From Mactromeris polynyma (Eukaryota > Mollusca > Bivalvia > Venerida > Mactridae): a stretch of 64,000 nucleotides of DNA. The translations under genes and the position numbers were made by a program. The notes beneath the pieces were generated by a model. It was not told the origin of the DNA and ran no database searches. It worked only from the letters and a program-made list of their open reading frames with translations. The stretch lies in NCBI GenBank assembly GCA_032209605.1, contig JASFXZ010000032.1, forward strand, positions 5,209,722 to 5,273,721, in the 5' to 3' direction. Below are positions 48,029 to 58,800 of this stretch, in pieces. Positions within the stretch are counted from its first letter, which is position 1; each line of letters opens with the position of its first letter.

Positions 48029-49485
48029 ATCATATCCAATCATTTTAAACTTCCCGTTTAGAGAATATATCAATCTTGGGGTATTCTATGGTGGCATATT
48101 ACTGCCACCAGTTAGCATGATAGCTCAAATCTAGTGTAATACATCATAAAAAGGCAAGAGGTGGCAGTTCTGTGCACTTTCAAGCCTGTTTCTAGTTTTA
48201 TGATATTTATCTTACCGAAAATGTATCACGAATATTAACCAGCTAGATAATTATCGTAATAATTAAGTGGTTAACATGAAACAATTCGTGAACGCTATCA
48301 TGCTAATTGGTGGCAGTAATATGCCACCATAATATTCGTAATATTTATACTTGTAACTATTGAATGACAGTCCTTTTAATGGAATTACAATTTGAGGTAT
48401 TTCCTTTCTTTATAATGTAGTTTTGCAACAAAGAGTTTTCCTCATCAGCTTATAATGAAAAGACTAAACATCTGCTTTTGAGGCGCGTCATTATTGACAA
48501 TAATGTCTAGACAAACGAGAAGAATACCAAATGTTTTAATGGTATGTCAGCGGGTATAATTCCACGATAGAAATATGAATCAGAAATTGTAAACGGAATA
48601 CATTTTTTTTCAACTTTCGTAGATCTATTAATAATTTTTGTTTGTACAGAGGTCAAAGTGTATTCAACTTAATGCAGAAGATCACATACAATAAGTTATT
48701 CATGTATTTCTTATTGGAATATTATTTCTAGCCTGATTGGTCGTCAAGCGTATGTATACTTTAAACGTTTAATGATCTTCTTAATATTCAGTTAATATTT
48801 CAATTTATGCTATACTCTTCTTATTTGATCATTATTTTTTTTAGACAATATTGTCATACCGAATTCCTAATGTACCGAACGTTCTTTTTAGGGAAGACCT
48901 TAACTAAGCTGTATTAGTTTTTGGTTCTGGTCATTTTCATAGATGTTCCAGCATTTTCAGACTTGTTGAATGCATTTTGTAATTCATTTTATATAATACA
49001 TGTTTACAATAAAGTTTGTCTAAACTAATTTTTTTTCGAAACCGCAATATTAATTGTATCGTTCTTCGCTGAAATGTTCCTTTGATGGTCCTGAACAGGA
49101 AGTGTTTTTGTTTCGCTCAAGTCTTCAGTATGTCTAGTCCTCAATTAAATCAGAAATTGATGTAGAAACAGAAAAAATCAATATAATTTCTCAATGGTCA
49201 ATATTTCAAACGACGAAGGTGACCAAACTCGGTCATATTGCAGATACGCAGATTCCATTGGTGTATTGGTCCTCGACAACACGCGTATGTGTCTTCAGCC
49301 CACTTCCGATATTCATTCTATTTTAAAAATATTTGCCAAATCCACGGACCAGAATGGAATCGAAATCTGCAGGAATATTCTGATGGTCGTCATTTTATCT
49401 GTCAAGTTTGTCCTTTTGGTTCTGTTGTTAACTGAGGTTTCTGATTGGCCAGTTACAGACGACTTTGTCAGTGAAACAGAGCGCT
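48028..49485. repeat. Local duplication, right copy
   Basis: Second copy, directly upstream of the cassette and exon 1 of gene 3. The open frame MCLQPTSDIHSILKIFAKST is kept (49194-49577); its function is unknown and it may be chance. Confidence 0.85.
48087..48332. mobile_element. Intact 246-bp MITE with long terminal inverted repeats
   Basis: Left end TATGGTGGCATATTACTGCC continuing ACCAGTTAGCATGATAGC; right end is its near-perfect reverse complement. TATTC flanks both sides, and the unoccupied site is seen at 46499-46503. No coding capacity. Confidence 0.9.
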
Positions 49486-49648
49486 ACCTTACCGAAATTT
49501 ACAGAATTTCGGTGAAATTACCAACATCCATTTTGGATCAGGAATTACCAGTAATCGTAACATCTAGGCATTTTTAATGCTGCACCACAAATCTTAACCT
49601 TCAAATTGCGACGACCATCTTTTTTCAAGATATTTCTTGTTTAATCAG
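49485..49648 (+). repeat. Dispersed acceptor cassette upstream of gene 3 exon 1
   Basis: TACCTTACCGAAAT, CGGTGAAATTACCAACATCC, GCGACGACCATC and a terminal TTGTTTAATCAG, 49 bases before the ATG of gene 3. Equivalent position to the copy at 15576-15755. Confidence 0.75.
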
Positions 49649-49697
49649 GCAGACGATTATATTTTAACGACCAACTTCATCAGATAATTTACTGAGA

Positions 49698-49891
49698 ATG
49701 CAACCGCAAGAATTACGTCATTTCAACTATGGTGGTAGACGTTACCCGAGAGAGGGCGTGTCTACATACACGTCAAGTACGTCAGGGATCGTCGAAGAGG
49801 ACATGACAGAAAATGCAAGCACTACACATGACCGAGATAGTCAGGATAGCAATTTTGAGGCAGACGAATCAGTCATAGACACTACTAGTCC
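49698..49891 (+). CDS. CHS: Gene 3 exon 1: soluble N terminus
   Basis: 194 nt from ATG to GTAAGT, same length and phase as in gene 2. Encodes MQPQELRHFNYGGRRYP and an acidic Thr/Ser-rich stretch ending DTTSP. The upstream frame carries a stop, supporting this ATG as the true start. Confidence 0.83.
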
Positions 49892-52800
49892 GTAAGTGAA
49901 ATAACCAACGTTTGACTTAATACAAATTAAACTTTTTGTTGAACACACCAACCCTAAATTCCCCGTTGTTAAAGAAGTATCTGGCCTACCTGAACGCAAA
50001 ATATTTCAACTGGCTTCATCTATTGTTGTTGCTCCAATGACTAAAACATCTTGAATACGAACAATTGCAATATTTAACCGATTAAAAAAATATCCAGTTT
50101 TAATTGAAGATATTACAAACTTCTATGTGTGACAAATACTGACGATTGCATTAAAGATGTATCTGGTTCATCTGAACATAAACTGTTTGAATTGGCTTCA
50201 TCCAGTATTTTTGTTACATTGTTTAAAACATCTCTGATAATAACCATTGCAATGTACAATTGATAGAAAATATATGTTTTACCGTATTTCAAACAAACAA
50301 AACTCGCCAGATTGTTAAAATGTACACAAATCTTTCTTCAACAAATACGGATCAATACATTATGAGTTCATTCTTTGTTCATGCATGTTTATTGATGTTT
50401 TAACTATAGGAAACATATGTTTCATGTTTTGTCTTGGTAACCTATTGAACAAAAAATGTGCACAGTATTACATTTTTAGTGTATTTTATGAACATGCATA
50501 TTTATTTATGTTTTAACTACATGAAATATATTATGTAGTTAACTAGATATTTCTCGCGTTGACTACTTAACACTTATCTAAAAAAGATTGTCCGTACTGG
50601 GGTTAAATGGGTAAGTGGTCGCAGTTGTGGGCACTATCAGACAATTTTTCATGTTAAGATATTGATCTGGTATGAACATTTATCACGAAACTTATCTAGT
50701 TAACCACATAATTATCTAGTTAATTAAGTAGTTATCTAGTTCCTTTAACTTAATAACCAGATAATATAGACGTTCCCTATTAATTTTTTCGCGTTGAATA
50801 TTTATGATTATAATATTATTTACCTGTTTAAAAAACTGCGATATTTGACGGAAAAGTTTACGTATAATTATTAAGGTCTTTCGAGGCGGTTCCAGATTTT
50901 GTTTCATGTAATTTTATTCTCTAATATCACAAAGATGTTCCGGGAATTCTTCATGTCAGAATATGCATAAATACAAGAATTCAAAAGTTAGCTCAGACGA
51001 AGACGGACGTGGGGGGAAAAATCATAATTTGAAAAAAAATGTTCTATAATAATATAAGTCAGTATCCTGCAATTCGTTTCAGAGCATTTGACGCATTCAT
51101 TGAGACCAAACGAACGAAAGGAAAGTCGCATCACATTGAAAAGAAATTCTTGAAATGTTGTCGTCTGTTTATATATATCTTGACGTTTGTTCTTGTTGTT
51201 ACTTGTGGGGTGTTCAATAAACTCAGTGTTCTCAAAATTGTCAACGACTATAGTCAGGTGAGTAATATCATCAATAAGGGTTCTTATAGATTTGTTTTAT
51301 GTCACGAACCACCAAAGGAGCAGGTACTGTAATGGGTGTTTTTTGGCCACATGCCAGATTTTGAAATGAATGGAATTAATGAAAGATACAAATCATCTGC
51401 ACAAGATTTGATGAGTTTCATTTTGTTTAAAATCATTTCTGTCATCATTGCAACTGTTTATTTGTCTTCAAAAATGCCTTTTACACTCATTGAAATTGAT
51501 AAAAGGTATTGCATAATATAAGTGGTGAAACTTGAAAAACAATCCGCAAATAAAACATTTGTAGACTTTTTTTGGATTATAACTACTGAATGGAAGTATG
51601 ATGGCATAAAACTATTGGAAAAACATGGTTATATTTTTGCACGGTGGAAAATTAATCTAATACATGTATTATTAAGTTACAAATATTTAGTATACACCTT
51701 AAACTATGCAATACACTTTAAGCTGTTGGAGGCAAAGCGGTCGAGGACTTGTGTGCCTGACCCTGACCCAAAGGTCGAGAGGTCGAATCCTAAGCACATA
51801 AAGCGAGGTTAAACAGCAATTTCCACAACCCCTGAATTTGATGCAAGTACTCGTTAATAAACCCAGGAAGTATTTATGTGGAATGATATCTTTTTAATAA
51901 TAAACTGTAAGCTAATTTCGCAATCGATGTAAAATAGATAAGTTTAAACGTTAAGCAGTTTATAAACCTCTGTTTACTAGTGATTGTAGACTAAAAACCT
52001 TCAGTATTTTATGGTCTTGTTAATCTGTAAATTTATGTTAATCTTGCGATCTATTTTAGAGTTCAGGAGAAGAACAACTCACAAATGCTATATACTTACT
52101 CGTGTTGATCTGTATATACCCGTCACTTACTTTACTCTCGTCCATATTCAAAGTGATATTTGGTAAAGTTCGGCCACTCTCTAAAGGAATTATTGTTATC
52201 GTAAGTACATTGCACTCGTAGAATTGTTTTAGTACTGACCAAATAAGTACAGTAACACCTCACTATAAGACCACCTCAAAATTAAGAACACAATTTTCCG
52301 TTTTCAGTGTTTTTTTCTATTTATTCAACCTCGATTTTAAGACCGCTTCAATAATAAGACCAATTTGCCATGGTCCCAATGGTGGTCTTAGTATTGAGGT
52401 TTTACTGTATAGTGCAACATGTCCAAAGCGGCCCTCTCTTGAACAACAATCTCTTCCAACAACAACAATTATTGTACCTGTATTAGAAAATCAAGTTGAC
52501 CTCTCTAGCAACAACTACGTTTCACGTATTTTGATCTTTATTCAACCTCAATATTAAGACCACCTCAATTAGAAGAACAGTATTCAAAGGTTCCTAGGGT
52601 GGTCTTATCATTGAGATTTTACTGTATTTATATAGTTAATTTACACTTCCTAACAAAATGAATTTGCATAAGAGTTATATACTGAAAACCCATCCCAGGT
52701 CTGTCTTTTGTGCAAATTGCATCTTTCAAGAAATTTTCACGGCGGTGAGAAATATTTCCTTAAACAAACATTCCGCGTCTTTTTGAAACCATCGAACCGG

Positions 52801-55800
52801 TTATCGAGTTTGTATTTTTGGCACTAATTTTCAGTTCAAATTACACCTTGCGCAATCTTATTTTCAGGGTTTTTTTCATGGAAAATCGGCTCGTCTACAA
52901 TGTAATTAAATCGTGCAAATTCATCTACATAGTTACAGAAAATATATAAAAAAAGGCTTATCGCTGATTCTCCTTTTGATATAATATTATGTTAATTTTG
53001 TTGCGGCATCTTGATGGGGCTTAATTCGTACTGTATTAATGATAGTGTTACCCGATACATCATGGTTAAATATATCACCAGTATAATTTTATTTTACATA
53101 ACCAGAGAGGAATTTGTCTGAACTTTAATTGCAATATGCAAATTGAATTGTTGCCGTCTCCTGTTGCAATAAGGTGCAAAGTTGCCTTTATCAATCTGTA
53201 CAATAATTGTATTGCATCATAGCTGGTTGATGTCGGTTATAGGACCAAGATAACAAGATATAATGATAAACAGTATTTACATATATTACTTTTGTTAATA
53301 ATGTATTTCTATTACGTTTTATGGAGAATAAAACTGATTCATAACAAAGGCAGTAATGCTACAACGGATTGAATTTGTGAGCCTGAAACGCATTGTGTGA
53401 CTTTGACAATGAAATAAATAACCGTTTAAAATATAATATTTCTTGTATTCGTTCAACGCATTTTCATTGTTACACCATAAAAGGATAATAAATGTTAAAT
53501 GAATTCAAAGTATGGATGGTCTTTGTGTGCAACAGCTAAAATTTGTCTCGCAGGTAACGAAATACCTGCGGTAAATGTAAAAATGACCGAAAATTCTTCG
53601 TAGAAAAACAAATTTTAATTATATCACAGAATTAAACGTGATGTAAGATTGGAAACGGGCTTACATACCTAATATGTCTTACAAATTACAAAATAATTTG
53701 AATATCAATTAGTTCACAGTTTAGATAAATGAATGCAAGCAATGTCAATATAAAAGACGACATTGACAATTAAAACATAAGATTGATTAAACATTGGAGG
53801 AACTGTAAGCATAGGGTCGTTTGTTGGTTGCCATGTCTCCTCGTATTTTGGGGTGGCTGTACGTTTTGTATGTGGCAATTTCCTGCTCAACTTACTATAA
53901 ATACATCAACCGTCTGCATTGGCCGAGTGATTTAGGCATCCAGCTTTGGAGCGGGAGGTTGAAGGTTCGAATCCCAGTAGGGGTCCGTTCTGATATGACC
54001 GGTTGGTGAGCCGCCAGCTAGTTAAATAATGGTGACCGTGCGTCTACCTGACTGATGTCTGGCACTAAAGGATAGGAATCGGGAAGTAAATGTGCTCAGA
54101 TGGTATGTGTCTCATAAGTCAGAAATAGCTTGCCCTTTAAGTAGGGGTGACACTATAATGAATACACAATTTACTTTTCTTTTACATCATTATATAAAAT
54201 ATATATTCATTTATTGTAGGTCGTGATCATCGAAATTTTAAACACAGTTGGGATTCTATTACTGATCTACACAGTACTACCACATTTGACAGCTGTTTCT
54301 TCCTTGTTCGTCATGAGTTTCCTCCCCATAATTCCATCTATGCTCTGTTTTGTTCGATCGATGTGCTGTGCACAAGGAAAATTCCAGATAAGACTATTGA
54401 AAGGAGTATTTTATTTTATAATATTCTGTACTCAAGTTGGTTGTTTCATTTGGTTGTACTTTACTGATGTACTGGACTTGTCAAGTAGTTCGTCAGTGAT
54501 CTACCTTGCTCCTATTGCAGTCATCCTGATTTCTTCGAGTTGGTGGGAAAATTTCACAGACTTTAAAATGCCAAATATTCTACGACATCCCGAGGCTGGA
54601 CTAACTCTGAAGGATGAACTGAAAAAAGGAAGAGATAAAATGACAGTGTATACCTCTTTAAGTAGATTATTAACCGTCGGTATATGTGTTTTGTTAGTCA
54701 CTAACAATATGATACCAGATTCAATCAATGACTCATTGTTCAAAGGTGGTACAATTTTACAAAAAACACAAACATCAGTTTCAGTAAACAGTATAGACCA
54801 TTCCAATAATACAGATACTTCTAATTCGACTATTCGGACTAACAGAACTTGTGTATCACATACCAGTCAAAATTCAAGCTCGGGCAATAATGGTACAGAT
54901 CTGTGTATAGAAGAAAGTCTGGGGCTAGAGAGAGAAAAGAACAACGATTGGGAAGAAACTCAATCGTTCTTTGAGAAGATTTATAATTTCATGAGGACGC
55001 ATTATATCGTCCTGTTAACAGTTGCAACGACATTCACTGTTAGTTACTGCGCGACCCTGGCCTGTAAACTACATATGCAAACATTCAGTTTTTCATTGGC
55101 AACGTTATTGATAAGTCCAATTACTTTTTTGTACCTTTGCCTGCGCTGCGCCCAAAAGCTTCCAGCGGAATTATTGGTATTTGAGACAACTGATATGTGT
55201 CCATCATGGGACATAATTTCGCCAGGTCAAATTATACTATTTATTTTGGTATGGATGTCCACCTGTTTACTGACATATTACATCTGGTTGCCGAAGTCGG
55301 AAAGAATGGCCAAAATAGACAGGTATGGCATTTTAACTTTTTATATAAAAATATACTTTGAACTTTTCATTAGGATGCATAAGTATGGATGAAAATATCT
55401 GTTTGTTGTATTTTAACAGTAGTTCGGTAATAACGGGCAGCTAGTTGACCCAACAAATGTTCCTTGGTTACCAAACAGTGCTAACCTGTTCTTCTGCAAA
55501 GAACTGACAACATCTTCACACAATCAAGACTGGGTGAAAATTGACTTTGAGTGCATTATCTCCAGTCCAATTTGCACGGAAAACATACGCATCACCCAAG
55601 GTTTCGAACCTACAAATAGGCAGTCGAGCGCTCTACCAACTGCACTAAACGGGTGGGTTTGGAAGGGTCTTGCTGGTGTTCGCTGTTCAGCTTTGACCGA
55701 GGTTGAGCCATGAACTTCACTGTGTCTGAATGAGACGCAAGCACTGCTTAATAAACCTGGAAGCACCCATCGAGAGTAGTTAATATAAGCTGGTTTCAAA

Positions 55801-58800
55801 CTTGATGTAAAGTCCAATGTACAATTTATTTCAGTATGTTTGTCACTCCATTAAAAGACTGTATTCTGCTTGACTACAATTTGATATTACGACGTAAAAA
55901 TGACAACAAAAACACGACGGAATCATCAGATAAAGGTCAACGGATAATACCAAAATTGTATGTTTGTGCTACCATGTGGCATGAAACACGGAAAGAAATG
56001 TTTCAACTTCTTAAATCTTTACTCAGGTAAATATTTGACGCATTATATCGAGGTGTGCAGTATTTTGTTATATGGCATATCCTGGTGAACCTCTTTATTC
56101 ATTTTGAATGAACCAGTTCTGAAAATATTTGCAATTGCATTTTTTCCTGATTAGGCCATCCTTAAAACGTTGTGTCATCATCAGCATCTTCAGTAATCGC
56201 ATTCCTCTAATAGAGTTTTCTCGCGAAGTTTATTTAACATATCATTATTTTAACAAACGTGAGCATACGCGACAGTTTTTGTTTAAGATTTTACACAAAC
56301 TGTATACTGGGGTGATTTCACCGTGTTGTCTTTTGGATATAACATATGACAAGAAATATAACGATATGCAAAACGAGCTGGGGCCCACGCAAGACGCATG
56401 TGACATTGTTCGGCAACATTTAGCCATCCGTACTGAAATTGTATTACTGACATCGTGTCTCTTAAGACTACCAGACATAAATCGACATAACAGTTATAAA
56501 TCGACATAACAGTCGTAAATCGACATAACAGACATAAATCGACATAACAGTCGTAAATCGACATAACAGACATCAATCGACATAACAGTCGTAAATCGAC
56601 ATAACAGACAATCGCCATAACAGTCGTAAATCGACATAACAGTCGTAAATCGACATAACAGTCATAAATCGACATAACAGACATAAATCGACATAACAGT
56701 CGTAAATCGACATATTAGCAGAGCCAAAACAAACACTATTATATACATGTATTTGAATAAATGAAAATAGTAACAATACAATATACAGTCAAACCTCATG
56801 TTTCTCTGGAGAGATTCAATTGATAGCAAATTCTAACTATAAAAAATGAAACACCCATTGAAGAGAGGTTGTTGCTCAAGAGAGGGCCGCTTGGGAAAGG
56901 TTGCGCTTTATTGCCTTATTTGTCACGTGTTTACTAGATTGTAGTTTGATTTATTTGTTATAAATACAATAAACCCACACTGGCGTGTACTTAACTAAAA
57001 CTGTCCTATAGTTTAGTGTGTCATGCGTGGGAGGACGCGTATGCTTTACAAATGACTGTGATCTGACATTGCTGTAAAAATCTCAAAGTGTTAGATTTCA
57101 TGAAGATCTGCAAAAGTGCAATTTTTTATTGATTGAGTTCGTTAGATGTCTCATATTAAAGACACATCATACGAATACAGTATTTACAAATGTCTCATCG
57201 AGACGGTTACCATTATCCTTACGTAAACCATTGTTTTTTAAGATCTTTCAGGTAAACTGACAAACGCTCAGAAAATTTTTGTTCAGTCATTTAATGTTAC
57301 AATAAATTATGGAGGCGAACAGACATAAAAAGGAAACTGAAAAGCAATTGGCAGTTTGAGAATGCCACTCTTTATTGTCTTTCATTGCGCATGCGTAAAT
57401 ACCCCCCCCCCCTAGATGTTTACTGCTCATGTGGTCTTTCTAAAATTAAATAACTGATCCCGTTCACATGCACCAGTTTGGGCGCTTTTACTGATATGAT
57501 AACAATTTACTCCCTATTATTTTTACATTTGCATCTTTTGGATGAGGACCAAGTGCACATTTTCGTTTTGCTTATATGCAATATTTGTACATGAATATTT
57601 TGTCATATGAACGCACTGTAAAAGTTATTTACCTGACAAAGTAGCAATGTGAAAGGGGCTTGACATTTTATCAGCTTCTCTTCACCCGAACAACGTTTGT
57701 AACATTGGCGCGGATTGGTTAACCTTACGTTACCTTACCGAAATTCACTGAATTTCGATAAATTTACCGAAATCCATATTCCATTACCGAAGTCCACTTC
57801 TTCTTAACCGTCAGATTGCAATTAATTTGCTTTCTTCTAATTGCGCCGACTATCTTTTTTCAAACTATTTCTTGTTTACTACGGTAGAGCATCAATTTCA
57901 GTACAGATTTATAGAATTTTCGCTAAATAAATTAATTTTCGTATCGTGGTATATTTAAGTCGAGTTCGTCCAAAATAACTTTAAAACTATAAAAATATTT
58001 TCATCGTGACTATTGTTTCAAAATGTGCTCTAAATCATCTAAGACCACATGAAATATTGGTCTCATTAGGTTTAAATGCAACACTTCATGACATAAATAC
58101 AGACAGACAAACGGCTACATATTTATCTTCTCCCACATACTTTAATCCCACCTGTTTCGTTAAGAGTCTTCAAAACTTCAAAACTCAACTTAATTTGTTT
58201 CTAGCATACGTCATCAAAAATATGAACCAATCATGTTACTTATCATCTATTTCAGATTAGACCGCCATTGTGCTATAAGTCAAGAAGCAGAAGTAATTGA
58301 TCAATTCAAGACTGTTGATCCTGACAAGTTTGAACCAGAAGGTAATAACTTTAAAAGTTTAAATCTAAATATATCAGTCTCTATCTTATCTTATAAATCA
58401 ATACATCATATATAAACATTTGTATCCCACGCTAGTGCGCATGAGGTCGATATCAAAGTGTGCTGAATCCTGGTTATAAAACACTCTTGTAAGAGACAAT
58501 ATATATTCCATTCCGTAAGTTATTAATAACTATTAATTGACTGCTAGATCGTCTGGTTATTTTTAAACTAGTCTGGAGTTCATCGAACATTTGATTTCGC
58601 TCATTACTTTTAGTAAGCACTCAAAGTATTACCAAAACAATTAACTACTATATAACTTGAGGCAGCCTTTAAATTGACACCGATTTCGATTTTGTTGTTT
58701 TGAATACTAATTTACTAAGGGAAGTAACCCGGCTCTGATACCGGATTTTCGTTTAAATGGTAATCCGAAGAACTTTTGAACTTTGAATGATGTCATCCAT

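Larger units (their letters stand above)
52201..54219 (+). other. Gene 3 intron 3
   Basis: 2019 nt with two CAGTAAAACCTC MITEs (52248-52411 complete, 52531-52628 partial), about 460 bp of gene 3-specific sequence (52985-53440), a dispersed-repeat copy at 53815 and a SINE at 53911. Confidence 0.7.
56027..58255 (+). other. Gene 3 intron 5
   Basis: 2229 nt. Holds an open segment (56129-56509) shared with gene 2, the 19-bp minisatellite, a TACAGTCAAACCTC repeat at 56784 and a cassette copy. Confidence 0.7.

Noticed and set aside
56283..56776. Minus-strand frames of repeating MSIYDCYVDL
   Set aside because: They are produced by the 19-bp minisatellite, not by a gene.
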